Positions 1 through 8,479 of a stretch of DNA of 64,000 nucleotides are shown piece after piece. The stretch covers positions 1-64,000 of the forward strand of contig NZXG01000038.1 of assembly GCA_002701845.1 (NCBI GenBank), given 5' to 3'. Numbering within the stretch: position 1 is the first letter of the stretch; every line of letters starts with the position of its first letter. The notes under the pieces were generated by a model. It searched no databases. It was given only the letters and a program-made list of their open reading frames with translations, and was not told the DNA's origin. The position numbers and the translations under genes are program-made. The DNA comes from Pseudomonadales bacterium (GTDB taxonomy: Bacteria > Pseudomonadota > Gammaproteobacteria > Pseudomonadales > Ketobacteraceae).

Positions 1-41
1 CAAAGAAAGCCGAGCCGAGTAAGAAAGTATTTTGAACATGA

Positions 42-695
42 CAAAATCAAATATGCCGCTTAGCAGATATATTTGAAAGCCGGGTTAATAACGGCAACTT
101 TGCCACCAGCACCATTAATGCCGCTTCCGCCACTATCTCCGGGGTGGAGATCGATGCCACTTGGGCACCCAGCGCTAACTGGCTGCTGTCGGCCAGCTTC
201 GCTCTGGTGGGCGCTGAGTTTGATAAGTGGATCGCGGAAGTTGGAGACCCCAACAATCCAGGTCAGCTTATTTCAGTGGACGCCACCGATGACGAGTTCG
301 GCTTTACTCCAGAGCGCAGCGCAACGGCCACCGCTTCCTACACTCTGCCGGTTGACTACTCTCTCGGTGATATGACTCTGACCGGATCTATCTACTGGCA
401 GGAGGATATGGTGAATTTCGCGATCCCCTCGCAGTGTGAATTTACTGTACCGGCTGGACCACTGCGTGAAGCTGCCTACGATTCCATCGAAGTCAAATCC
501 TACTCGGTAATGAATCTGCGCTTTGACTGGCGCAATATGATGAACTCCTCTTTTGACTCTTCGCTGGCAGTGAATAACGTGACTGATAAGGAATATGTGA
601 TTGGCGGCTTTAACCAGATCGATTCACTGGGTCTGGTAGAGTTGGCCTATGGTCCGCCGCGCACCGTGGTGGACACCCTTCAATACAACTTCTAG
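42..695 (+). pseudogene. TonB-dependent receptor, C-terminal beta-barrel fragment
   Basis: The reading frame is open from base 42 and ends at 695. From about base 75 it encodes the last strands of a TonB-dependent outer-membrane receptor. The pattern NAASATISGVEID is typical of the family, as are the late NNVTDKEY segment and the terminal aromatic residue (ending LQYNF) recognised by the BAM complex. In-frame stops at 33-35 and 39-41 mean the gene does not simply run off the window. The first ~70 bases are AT-rich and do not look like receptor sequence. No plug domain or TonB box is present. It is either a decayed remnant, a frameshifted gene or an assembly junction. A GTG at 144 is the first possible start with later homology but is an implausible real start. 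The TonB2 operon that follows would energise such receptors. Confidence 0.6.
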
Positions 696-736
696 CGGGC
701 GTGCCCCTTATCAGGTCAGGGGCACTGCAACCTGTC

Positions 737-759
737 CCGCCCGGCACACTGCCGGGCGG
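737..759 (+). terminator. Hairpin after the receptor fragment
   Basis: A perfect 10-bp inverted repeat (CCGCCCGGCA at 737-746, its complement at 750-759) with a 3-base loop lies 41 bases after the receptor stop. No T-run follows, so it is a weak intrinsic terminator at best; it may instead protect the transcript end. Confidence 0.4.
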
Positions 760-836
760 AATCGGTCAGGGTTATACGTAATTTCATTATTTTGAATCAC
801 AGTTGACTCACTTACTATCTATAAGGGATAGGTTCC

Positions 837-1622
837 ATGAGAAGCATCATTACCCCCACGCGGGTACGACATTCGGTGTTTCTGGTATCCACCAGTTTTC
901 TGCTCAGCAATGCCGGGATTGCCGCCAGCGTTGACCAGGTCATGAATGAAAATAATGCCGCCAATAAAACCGCCGAGCAGTCCCAGCGCCAGATTGACTC
1001 CCTGTCTGAACAGACCGAGAAGCTGTTCAATGAATACAAGGTGGTGACCAAAGAGCTGGACGGCCTGCAGGTGTATAACCAGCAGCTGGAGCGACAAATC
1101 GAAAACCAGCAGCAGGAAATGCAATCCATCAATCAGTCCATCGACAAGGTGACAGTGATTGAGCGCCAGATTGTGCCGCTGATGCTGCGAATGATCGATG
1201 GCCTGGAGCAATTTGTGAAGCTGGATGTGCCCTTTCAGCAGGAGGAACGGGACGAGCGTATCGCCAACCTAAAACAGTTGATGGAGCGCAGCGAGGTCTC
1301 GGTGGCGGAAGAATTCCGCAAGATACTGGAAGCCTACCAGATCGAAAACGAGTATGGCCGGACCATCGAGGCTTATCGCGGCAACCTGGATATTGCCGGC
1401 AATGAACGGGAGGTCGATTTTCTGCGCATAGGCCGGGTCTCACTGTTGTACCAGACGGACGATGCTCGCTATTCCGGCATCTGGGACAAGGCCAGCGGCC
1501 AATGGACCCCGCTATCAGAGCAGTACCGCAGTGCCATCCGGGACGGTATTCGCATCGCCCGCAAGGAAATGGCGCCCAACCTTCTGAAGTTACCCGTTCC
1601 GTCCGCGGAGGCAGCCCAATGA
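837..1622 (+). CDS. DUF3450 periplasmic coiled-coil protein of TonB2 operon
   Basis: A 261-residue protein beginning with a likely cleavable signal peptide (basic start, hydrophobic core, cleavage near IAAS around residue 31). A long heptad-type coiled coil rich in Q and E follows (about residues 35-105). The C-terminal half is globular and ends with FLRIGRVSLLYQT and GIRIARK, typical of DUF3450. The family is found almost only as the first gene of TonB2-type operons and is thought to act in the periplasm with the energising complex; its exact role is unknown. The stop overlaps the next start as ATGA, suggesting translational coupling. The ATG is preceded by AAGGGATAGG. Confidence 0.85.
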   Translation: MRSIITPTRVRHSVFLVSTSFLLSNAGIAASVDQVMNENNAANKTAEQSQRQIDSLSEQTEKLFNEYKVVTKELDGLQVYNQQLERQIENQQQEMQSINQSIDKVTVIERQIVPLMLRMIDGLEQFVKLDVPFQQEERDERIANLKQLMERSEVSVAEEFRKILEAYQIENEYGRTIEAYRGNLDIAGNEREVDFLRIGRVSLLYQTDDARYSGIWDKASGQWTPLSEQYRSAIRDGIRIARKEMAPNLLKLPVPSAEAAQ

Positions 1623-3001
1623 AACAGCCGTCAATCATAGCCGCCCTGGCAATGTGCCTGGTCTGTACCTTTTCGACGCCGATCATGGCGGAACCGGCCG
1701 CCAACCTGGAGCAGCTGCTGGACATGGTGCGCCAGGGCAAGGTAGCGGAAATCAAGGAGCACAAAGCCCGGGAAGCCCGTTTTGTGAAAGAAAAAAGCAA
1801 TCAACAACAGTTACTGGCGGAAGCAAAACAGGCGCTGGCCGCTGCCGAAAAGCGCAGCGAGCAACTGGAAACCAAATTTGAGGCCAACGAACAGGAGATC
1901 GTCACCCTGCAGGACGCCCTGGACAAACGCCTGGGCTCGCTAAAAGAACTGTTCGGCGTACTGCAGCAGGTGGCCGGTGATACCACCAGCCAGTTTGAAA
2001 CATCCATTACCAGCGCCCAGTTCGAGAATCGGGGTAAGTTCCTTACTGAGCTGGCGCAGAAAATGGGTACCAGTTCGCAGTTGGCCTCCATTGAGGAAAT
2101 CGAGCGCCTGTGGTTTGAACTGCAGCGGGAGAAGACGGAATCCGGCAACGTGGTCAAGTTTGCGCATCCCGTTGTCAGTGCCAGCGGTGAACAACAACAG
2201 GCCGAGGTGATCCGGGTCGGCACCTTCAATCTGGTTGCCGACGGCAGGTATCTGAAATACGACAGCGACACCGGTAAAGTGGCGGAACTGGTGCGGCAAC
2301 CTTCAGGACGCTTTGTATCAATCGCTGAGACGCTGACTAATACGCCCCCCGGGCAACTGGTTGAATTCGGGCTGGATCCATCCCGTGGTACCCTGCTGTC
2401 GGCACTGATTAAAGAGCCCAATGTGCGGGAACGGGTGGAACAGGGTGGCCTGGTGGGCTACATCATTGTAGGCGTGGGTATTGTATCCCTGCTCCTGGCC
2501 CTGGAGCGTATCATCTCCCTGACCCTGACCCGGGCCAAAGTCAGGGCTCAGGCCAAATCCGATAAGATCAGTGAATCCAACCCCCTGGGGCGGGTGCTCA
2601 GCGTGCATGAGAAAACCCCCAAAATGGATCCGGATACCCTGGAGCTGAAACTGGCGGAAGCCATTATCAAAGAAAAGCCGAAGCTGGAGCGCTTTATCCC
2701 CTTGCTGAAAATTATCGCGGTTGCCGCGACCCTGTTGGGTCTGCTGGGTACGGTTATCGGCATGATTGTCACCTTCCAGTCCATTACCCTGTTCGGCACC
2801 GGTGACCCCAAACTGATGGCAGGAGGTATTTCCCAGGCTTTGATTACCACCGTGTTGGGTCTGTTGGTGGCGCTGCCCACCCTGTTCTTCCACAGCATCG
2901 CCAATTCCATCGCCAAGAATGTACTCCACATCCTGGAGGAGCAAAGCGCTGGATTGATCGCAGAGCGAATGGAGCACGAACACGATGTACGCACTGCATG
3001 A
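1619..3001 (+). CDS. MotA/TolQ/ExbB proton channel protein, TtpC-like
   Basis: A 460-residue protein started at 1619, where ATG overlaps the previous stop and GGAGG lies upstream. It has a signal peptide (ending near IMAEP) and a long periplasmic coiled coil (about residues 20-125). After a periplasmic domain come three membrane segments in the C-terminal third with the MotA/TolQ/ExbB signature (LLKIIAVAATLLGLLGTVIGM, GGISQALITTVLGLLVALP). This is the architecture of TtpC, the extra ExbB-like protein required by Vibrio TonB2 systems. It probably joins the ExbB/ExbD/TonB complex and couples the proton gradient to receptor opening. Function is inferred by family and gene order. Confidence 0.88.
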   Translation: MKQPSIIAALAMCLVCTFSTPIMAEPAANLEQLLDMVRQGKVAEIKEHKAREARFVKEKSNQQQLLAEAKQALAAAEKRSEQLETKFEANEQEIVTLQDALDKRLGSLKELFGVLQQVAGDTTSQFETSITSAQFENRGKFLTELAQKMGTSSQLASIEEIERLWFELQREKTESGNVVKFAHPVVSASGEQQQAEVIRVGTFNLVADGRYLKYDSDTGKVAELVRQPSGRFVSIAETLTNTPPGQLVEFGLDPSRGTLLSALIKEPNVRERVEQGGLVGYIIVGVGIVSLLLALERIISLTLTRAKVRAQAKSDKISESNPLGRVLSVHEKTPKMDPDTLELKLAEAIIKEKPKLERFIPLLKIIAVAATLLGLLGTVIGMIVTFQSITLFGTGDPKLMAGGISQALITTVLGLLVALPTLFFHSIANSIAKNVLHILEEQSAGLIAERMEHEHDVRTA

Positions 3002-3512
3002 TGCCTTCGAATCACTGCGGGTGTTTCTGGAAACCGGCGGTATTGTACTGGTTTTGATAGCCATCAATATTTTCGGCATGTGGACGCTGATCTTTGAACG
3101 AATCTGGTTCTTCCAGGTTCGCTACCGCAAAGACAAAGCCCACACCCTGGCGTTATGGGATTCCAGAAGGGAGCGCCGCTCCTGGCCGGCACAGCAAATC
3201 CGCACAGCACTGATTTCGAAAAGCCGCGAAGCATTGAACGACCGGTTGTCGTTGATTCAGACACTGATTGCCATTTGTCCCTTATTGGGATTGCTGGGCA
3301 CGGTCACCGGCATGATTGATGTGTTCGGCACCATGGCCAATTTTGGCACCGGCAATGCCAGGAATATGGCCGCCGGCGTGTCCAAAGCCACCATACCCAC
3401 CATGGCGGGTATGGTGGGCGCTCTCTCCGGCCTGTTCGCAATCACTTATTTAAAACGATTTGCCCAGCGGGAAAGTGAATTGGTTGAAGACCGATTGACG
3501 ACCGATCACTGA
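2985..3512 (+). CDS. exbB: ExbB proton channel subunit (TonB2 system)
   Basis: A short ExbB of 175 residues with three membrane segments: about 18-36, then the conserved pair LIAICPLLGLLGTVTGMIDVF and AGVSKATIPTMAGMVGALSGL. It lacks the long periplasmic coiled coil of the preceding gene. ExbB pentamers surround ExbD and use the proton motive force to drive TonB. The start overlaps the end of the upstream gene by 17 bases, so the two are very likely co-translated. Spacing to the following exbD is 10 bases with a GAGGA ribosome site. Confidence 0.9.
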   Translation: MYALHDAFESLRVFLETGGIVLVLIAINIFGMWTLIFERIWFFQVRYRKDKAHTLALWDSRRERRSWPAQQIRTALISKSREALNDRLSLIQTLIAICPLLGLLGTVTGMIDVFGTMANFGTGNARNMAAGVSKATIPTMAGMVGALSGLFAITYLKRFAQRESELVEDRLTTDH

Positions 3513-3522
3513 GGATAACCTG

Positions 3523-4554
3523 ATGAGAAAAGCTTTATCCAAACTGAATACCGAGGAAGAGGAATCCAACGTTGACCTCACGCCCGTGCTGGACGTGGTG
3601 TTTATTATGTTGATCTTCTTTATTGTGACCGCTTCCTTCGTTAAGGAATCCGGCATCGACGTCAACCGCCCGGACGCGGAAACGGCGCAGAAAAAAGAGC
3701 GCGCCAATATTCTGGTGGCCATTGATGAGCGCAATCAGATCTGGATTGACCGGCGTCAGGTGGACCCCCGGGCGGTACGGGCCAACATCGAACGCCTGCA
3801 TGCGGAAAATCCCCAGGGATCCGTGGTGATCCAGGCGGACAAGAACTCCAAAAACGAGCGGCTGGTGCAGGTGATGGACGCGGCCCGTCAGGCTGGCGTA
3901 TACAATGTCTCCATAGCCGCCAACGATAATTTAGGGCGCGTTGAGATGTACACGCGAATATTGTTTGCCACCGCCCCCGCCGCTCTGGTTACCCTGGCAC
4001 TGTTCTTTCTGATGATGTCACTGATCACCACCGCCAGGCACAAGCTGGGTGATGAAGGCGAGCGCTATGTGGTGGACTTTGTGCGCCTGAAACAGGAAGA
4101 GGCGGTAAAAACCAAAGAGCGCAAACCGGAAAAGCCGCCGGAAGCGGAAGCGCCGCCGCCGGAAACCGCCAAACCCCAGATGGAAGCGCCGCAAATCAAT
4201 CAGAACGTGGTGTCCATCGATTCAGCTCCCATCGACAGATCCCTGGATATCGCCACCGGTTTCGGTCTCAGCGGCGCTGACGGCGACTTCCTCCCCATCG
4301 TCAAGGTGCAGCCTATCTATCCACGGCGGGCCCTATCTCGGGGTATTGAAGGGTACGTTATCGTGGAGTTCACTGTCACCAAAAACGGCTCGGTGAAAGA
4401 TCCCGTGGTAGTGGAGGCCGATCCCCCCGGAATCTTCGATTCTGCGGCCGTGAAAGCCGCTCTGAAATTCAAGTACAAACCGCTCATCGTGGACGGTGAA
4501 CCGGTGGACGTTGCTGGGGTTCAAAACAAATTGAACTTCCAGATAGCTGATTAA
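3523..4554 (+). CDS. ExbD-TonB in a single reading frame (apparent fusion)
   Basis: One 343-residue frame contains two proteins that are normally separate. Residues 1-136 are a full-length ExbD: cytoplasmic tail, one membrane helix with the essential Asp (LDVVF, D24), and a periplasmic domain ending VSIAAND. Residues 142-343 are a full-length TonB2-type TonB: membrane helix (about 145-167), Lys/Glu/Pro-rich spacer (about 190-215), and TonB C-terminal domain with QPIYPRRA and GYVIVEF. The join is asn-leu (AAT TTA, TTA at 3931-3933) where ExbD normally stops; TTA is one change from TAA. An ATG at 3946, with AGGG upstream, could start TonB separately. A true fusion creates a topology problem, because TonB's helix must enter from the cytoplasm. 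The ATG at 3523 has GAGGA 8 bases upstream. Confidence 0.88.
   Translation: MRKALSKLNTEEEESNVDLTPVLDVVFIMLIFFIVTASFVKESGIDVNRPDAETAQKKERANILVAIDERNQIWIDRRQVDPRAVRANIERLHAENPQGSVVIQADKNSKNERLVQVMDAARQAGVYNVSIAANDNLGRVEMYTRILFATAPAALVTLALFFLMMSLITTARHKLGDEGERYVVDFVRLKQEEAVKTKERKPEKPPEAEAPPPETAKPQMEAPQINQNVVSIDSAPIDRSLDIATGFGLSGADGDFLPIVKVQPIYPRRALSRGIEGYVIVEFTVTKNGSVKDPVVVEADPPGIFDSAAVKAALKFKYKPLIVDGEPVDVAGVQNKLNFQIAD
3946..4554 (+). other. tonB: TonB module with possible internal translation start
   Basis: In-frame ATG at 3946-3948 begins MYTRILF, which matches how TonB2-type proteins start just before their single N-terminal membrane helix. An AGGG-like ribosome site lies at about 3933-3936. 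If used, it would yield a normal 202-residue TonB beside any ExbD-TonB fusion. This is inference from position and topology only. Confidence 0.45.
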
Positions 4555-4586
4555 CCGATGACTCAGGATACAGACACAACGTGGCT

Positions 4587-5951
4587 ATGAAAGCGAAGCG
4601 AAACCGTTATTTCACACACCAGGGCTCTGCCGGAAACCAGCGGAAACTGAGCCGCACTGTGGCCAGCCTGGCCTTGGTGCTGACCGTCGCAGCCTTCAGT
4701 CCGACCCCGCTGGCGGCGCAGGATCAGGCCAGGTCACAGACGCAGGAGCGTAAAACCGTCAAGACCCCGGCCCTGCGGGGAAAAATCTACCAGGTGCTGT
4801 CCGAGGCGCAGGCCAAAGCCGAGGAAAACAAACCCAAGGAAGCGCTGGCGATTCTGGACGGGCTGCGCCGCCGGTCGAAACTGAACAGCTACGAAGCTGC
4901 CATGATGTGGAAGTTCTACGCCTACATCCACTACTCTCAGGACAACTACCCTGAGGCCATTAATAGCTACGAACAGGTGCTGGCGCAAGATGCCCTGCCC
5001 CAGGCGCTGGAATCCGAAGCGCTATACAGCACCGGTCAGCTTTACTTTATTCAGGAAAATTATCGCCAGGCCATCAGTTATTTGAACCGTTGGTTTGCGC
5101 TGGTGGAAACCCCCAAACCCCAGGCCTACATCATGCTGGGTCAGGCGTACTATCAACTGGAACAACTGGATAAGGCCCGCAAGCCCATTGAAACAGCCGT
5201 TGCAATGACTGAACGCAAAGGCAAGATCCCCAAGGAAAGCTGGTATTTACTGCTACGGGCGCTTTATTTCGAGCAGAACGACTATGCCCGTGCTGCTGAC
5301 GTGCTGGAAAAGCTGGTGCGCCACTACCCGAAAAAAGATTACTGGGTGCAGTTATCCAGCGCCTACGGTGAAATGAACAAAGAGCGTCAGCAGTTGAATG
5401 CCATGGAAATTGCCTATCGGCAGGATCTTCTGGACCGGGAAAGCGAGTGGCTGAATCTTGCGCAACTGTTTATTTATCAGGATATCCCCTATAAGGCCGC
5501 CAGGGTTCTGGAACAAGGTATGGACCGGGGTATCGTTACCCAGAACGAACGCAATCTGAAGCTGCTGTCATACGCCTGGTCCACGGCGCAGGAAGCGCGC
5601 AAGGCGTTACCGGTGCTGGTGAAAGCCGCCGAGGCATCGGCCACCGGTGAACTCGACGTGCAGCTGGGGTCCACCTATTACCGGCTGGATGAGTGGAAAA
5701 ACGCAGTCTCTTATTTGCGTCAGGGACTGGACAAGGGGGACGTTAAGAATGTGGACAACGCCTATATGTTGTTGGGCCTGTCGCTATTCAACCTGGATCG
5801 TTTCGAAGACGCCCGCTATGCCTTCAAACAGGCGGCAAAGTACGAAGGCTCCAAAACCGTCGCCAGTCAATGGTTGAATTACGTGGACAAAGAAATGGAA
5901 CGGCGGGAGATCCTGGCCCAGACCAGAAAAGCCATGGAAGCCCGTCGCTGA
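4587..5951 (+). CDS. TPR repeat periplasmic protein of TonB2 operon
   Basis: A 454-residue protein with a long basic n-region, a hydrophobic signal core (SLALVLTVAAF) and likely cleavage after PLAAQ. Tandem tetratricopeptide repeats fill most of the mature protein (units beginning near PKEALAIL, YPEAINSYEQ, YRQAISYLNRW, YARAADVLEKL, FEDARYAFKQA). It is the last gene of the TonB2 operon, where such TPR proteins are standard. In Vibrio and Shewanella-type operons they are required for or enhance transport, presumably as a periplasmic scaffold. GTG at 4581 is an alternative start two codons upstream. A strong hairpin terminator follows the gene. Confidence 0.85.
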   Translation: MKAKRNRYFTHQGSAGNQRKLSRTVASLALVLTVAAFSPTPLAAQDQARSQTQERKTVKTPALRGKIYQVLSEAQAKAEENKPKEALAILDGLRRRSKLNSYEAAMMWKFYAYIHYSQDNYPEAINSYEQVLAQDALPQALESEALYSTGQLYFIQENYRQAISYLNRWFALVETPKPQAYIMLGQAYYQLEQLDKARKPIETAVAMTERKGKIPKESWYLLLRALYFEQNDYARAADVLEKLVRHYPKKDYWVQLSSAYGEMNKERQQLNAMEIAYRQDLLDRESEWLNLAQLFIYQDIPYKAARVLEQGMDRGIVTQNERNLKLLSYAWSTAQEARKALPVLVKAAEASATGELDVQLGSTYYRLDEWKNAVSYLRQGLDKGDVKNVDNAYMLLGLSLFNLDRFEDARYAFKQAAKYEGSKTVASQWLNYVDKEMERREILAQTRKAMEARR

Positions 5952-5987
5952 TCACCGCAGACGGGCCGCACGCACAAAAAAGGAACC

Positions 5988-6023
5988 AAAAAAAGGGCTG
6001 TCGATTGACAGCCCTTTTTTCGT
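5988..6023. terminator. Bidirectional intrinsic terminator
   Basis: Inverted repeat GGGCTGTC-GATT-GACAGCCC at about 5995-6014, flanked by an A-run on the left and a T-run on the right. It can stop both the rightward TonB2 operon transcript and the leftward tRNA-Lys transcript. Confidence 0.85.
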
Positions 6024-6033
6024 TTTTTCAATG

Positions 6034-6109
6034 TGGTGGGTCGTGCTGGATTCGAACCAGCGACCAATTGGTTAAAAGCCAACTGCTCTACCAACTGAGC
6101 TAACGACCC
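6034..6109 (-). tRNA. tRNA-Lys (anticodon TTT)
   Basis: A 76-base tRNA read on the minus strand. It begins GGGTCGTTAGCTCAG, has the anticodon loop CTTTTAA, the T-arm GGTTCGAATCC, and an encoded CCA end. It differs by only a few bases from E. coli tRNA-Lys as I recall it. All four stems pair by eye. It is the last gene of the queE-queC side of the aspS-tol cluster but appears to have its own promoter. Confidence 0.97.
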
Positions 6110-6123
6110 GTTGACGGATGCGT

Positions 6124-6151
6124 ATGTTACTGCTTAGAAATTAAATCACAA
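6124..6151 (-). promoter_or_regulatory. Probable sigma70 promoter for tRNA-Lys
   Basis: On the minus strand, TTGTGA (6146-6151) is followed after 16 bases by TAACAT (6124-6129), about 14 bases before the mature tRNA 5' end. The spacing and sequence fit a stable-RNA promoter. Confidence 0.5.
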
Positions 6152-6260
6152 GGCTTTTTTTCACTTTTATGGTCTTGAATTACAAAAGCTTTTTTGCTAA
6201 TTGAACAAATTCTATCAGTGCTATCGGAAACCACTGAATTTCCGGGTGATTTTTCCCTGC

Positions 6261-6944
6261 TTACTGATATCGGGTGGGATCAGCCAGGCCGGCCGCGAGG
6301 AACCCTTCCCTGCGCAGCCGACAACTGTCACAGCGGCCGCAGGCGCGGCCGTCCGCATCCGCCTGGTAACAGGAAACAGTCAGGCTGTAATCCACGCCCA
6401 GTGCCGCACCCTGCTGGATTATTTGAGCCTTGGAGCTGTGCAGCAACGGCGCCTTCAACTGAATTGCCCTGCCCTCCACACCGCGCCTGGTGGCCAGATT
6501 GGCCAGGTTCTGAAAAGCGTCGATAAAGGCCGGCCGACAATCCGGATAGCCGGAATAATCCACGGCGTTAACCCCAATAAAAATGGCATCGGCATCCAGC
6601 ACCTCGGCCCAGCCCAGTGCCAGCGCCAAAAACACCGTGTTGCGGGCCGGTACATAGGTCACCGGAATGCCTTCGCTGGGGGTTTCGGGTACCGCGATCT
6701 GTTTGTCCGTGAGCGCGGAGCCACCAATGTCCCCAAGATTCAGACGAATGGTTTTCAATTCCCGGGCACCCAGGTCAGCCACCAGCCGGCTGGCGGCCTG
6801 TAATTCTGATTCATGGCGCTGCCCGTAATCGAAGCTGATAGCGTAGCACTCATAGTCTTCAGCCCGGGCCAGTGCCAGGCAGGTGGCAGAATCCAGCCCC
6901 CCGGATAACAGCACTACCGCTTTTTTGACATGGGTTTCAGCCAT
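6261..6944 (-). CDS. queC: 7-cyano-7-deazaguanine synthase QueC
   Basis: A 227-residue enzyme that converts 7-carboxy-7-deazaguanine to preQ0 with ATP and ammonia in queuosine biosynthesis. It carries the N-terminal PP-loop SGGLDSAT (about residues 14-21), the DYGQRH segment, VPARNT, and the C-terminal zinc cysteines (SCY...CGRCDSC, about residues 191-209). Length is normal for the family. It begins two bases downstream of the queE stop on the same strand, so the two queuosine genes are co-transcribed. The stop is followed by about 110 bases without a clear terminator before the tRNA promoter. Confidence 0.96.
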   Translation of the reverse strand: MAETHVKKAVVLLSGGLDSATCLALARAEDYECYAISFDYGQRHESELQAASRLVADLGARELKTIRLNLGDIGGSALTDKQIAVPETPSEGIPVTYVPARNTVFLALALGWAEVLDADAIFIGVNAVDYSGYPDCRPAFIDAFQNLANLATRRGVEGRAIQLKAPLLHSSKAQIIQQGAALGVDYSLTVSCYQADADGRACGRCDSCRLRREGFLAAGLADPTRYQ

Positions 6945-6946
6945 CG

Positions 6947-7591
6947 TCAGCGCCCCGGCTCATCCGACCAAAGTAATTTATGTAACTGTAACTGGAATCG
7001 CACCGGCAGGCGATCATCCACCACCCAGTCCGCGAGCTCGCGGGCGTCAATTTGCCCGTAACTGGGGGAAAACAACACGTCACTGACCCGCTCCGCCAGC
7101 TTCAGGTCATCCAGTTGCAGTCGGGCCCATTGATAGTCCCGACGACTGCAGATCACGAATTTGATTTGATCCTGCCACCGCAGATGCTCAATATTACCGA
7201 GCAGGTTGCGGTGCTGTTCGCCGGAATCCGGGGTCTTCAGATCCAACACCACTATGGCGCGGGGATCCAGACCCTGAATATCCATCGCGCCGCTGGTTTC
7301 GATGGAAACCTCGTACCCCGCATCGCAGAGCGCCGCCACCAGATCCCAGCATCCGGGCTGGGCGAGCGGTTCGCCCCCGGTGACCGTCACCAAACGGGGT
7401 TGATACGCTGCCACCTGCTGCAGGATGGTTTCCCGTGATTGCAGACTGCCTCCGGAAAATGCGTATTCGGTATCACAATATTGACACCGCAAGGGACAAC
7501 CGGTGAGACGCACAAACACGGTGGGGCGGCCAATGGTACGGGCCTCACCCTGTAAGGAGTGAAAGATTTCGGTGATACGCAGCTGAGACAC
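6947..7591 (-). CDS. queE: 7-carboxy-7-deazaguanine synthase QueE
   Basis: A 214-residue radical-SAM enzyme that contracts the ring of 6-carboxytetrahydropterin in queuosine synthesis. The CX3CX2C iron-sulfur motif is visible as CPLRCQYC (about residues 32-39), followed by [10 protein letters not shown], the glycine-rich SAM-binding segment, and ETSGAMD. The start codon is GTG (7589-7591), giving [10 protein letters not shown], which matches family N-termini. It lies between cpoB and queC, the common order in Pseudomonas-type genomes. Confidence 0.95.
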   Translation of the reverse strand: MSQLRITEIFHSLQGEARTIGRPTVFVRLTGCPLRCQYCDTEYAFSGGSLQSRETILQQVAAYQPRLVTVTGGEPLAQPGCWDLVAALCDAGYEVSIETSGAMDIQGLDPRAIVVLDLKTPDSGEQHRNLLGNIEHLRWQDQIKFVICSRRDYQWARLQLDDLKLAERVSDVLFSPSYGQIDARELADWVVDDRLPVRFQLQLHKLLWSDEPGR

Positions 7592-7659
7592 GGATTATCC
7601 AGATCGGGAAAAGCGGGGAATGTTACCTCAAGAAGGCCGGGGAGAACAGCACCTGCCGG

Positions 7660-8475
7660 TCAGATCCGGGCCAGAAGCTCCCGGGCCAGTTTGGCCGCGG
7701 ATTTGTCAGGATGGCTTTTTATCAGCTCATTCAGGGTACTGCGGGCTTTACTGGTCTCACCCTGAGTCACATAGAGCTTGCCCAGTTTGTACATGCCGTC
7801 CGGGACCTTGACATGATCGGGATACTTTGCCAGCAGGTTGATAAAGTGACGCTTGGCCTGATCCAGGTCCACCGGATCCGCCACCATATACAGTTCACCC
7901 AGCCAGTATTCACTGTAGGGAGCATAGAGGCCGTCCGGCGCCTGTTGCAGCAGCCGCTGCAACACCTTGATGGCCTGATTGAAATCACCGGCTTTACGCA
8001 GCTCGCTGGCCTGTTGATAGAGGGCCTTGTCATCCACGTCGGAAGCCGATGCCGCCCCGCCGCCGTTGGGGGCCGGCTCGTCGTCGGCACCCCCCTGGAG
8101 CTGGTTGATGCGCATATCCAGATCCAGATAACGCTGCCGTGCCTGCTTGCGCATCTGCTCCATCTGGTGCTGCAGCTCCTCCACCATGCCCCGCAACTGA
8201 CCTATTTCCTGCTGCATTTGCTGAATCTGAGACAGGGTTTCCCAACTGCTGGAAAAACCGGGCTGGCCCTGACCACCGGTATCATCACGGGCTACTGGAA
8301 ATGGCAGTCCGTTGTTATCAGCGGTATTGTGATTATTATTGGCCGTACTTGGGGAGGCGGCGGCTCTGGAATTCTCGTTGGAGCTATTGCGATCAGGCAG
8401 AGGTTCGTAGGGGGGAACGGCCACCGCCGGAGCGGTGACCGTGATCAGTAAGGCTAGTAATAACCGATGATGCAT
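7660..8475 (-). CDS. cpoB: Tol-Pal system protein CpoB (YbgF)
   Basis: A 271-residue periplasmic protein. It starts with a signal peptide (MHHRLLLALLITVTAPAVAV), then a low-complexity N/S/A stretch (about 28-75). A coiled coil (about 85-120) of the kind that trimerises YbgF follows, with three TPR units at the C-terminus (from about residue 145: DDKALYQQASELRKAGDFNQA). CpoB couples peptidoglycan synthesis by PBP1B to outer-membrane constriction by Tol-Pal at division. It sits directly after pal, its usual place. Confidence 0.93.
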   Translation of the reverse strand: MHHRLLLALLITVTAPAVAVPPYEPLPDRNSSNENSRAAASPSTANNNHNTADNNGLPFPVARDDTGGQGQPGFSSSWETLSQIQQMQQEIGQLRGMVEELQHQMEQMRKQARQRYLDLDMRINQLQGGADDEPAPNGGGAASASDVDDKALYQQASELRKAGDFNQAIKVLQRLLQQAPDGLYAPYSEYWLGELYMVADPVDLDQAKRHFINLLAKYPDHVKVPDGMYKLGKLYVTQGETSKARSTLNELIKSHPDKSAAKLARELLARI

Positions 8476-8479
8476 TTAA

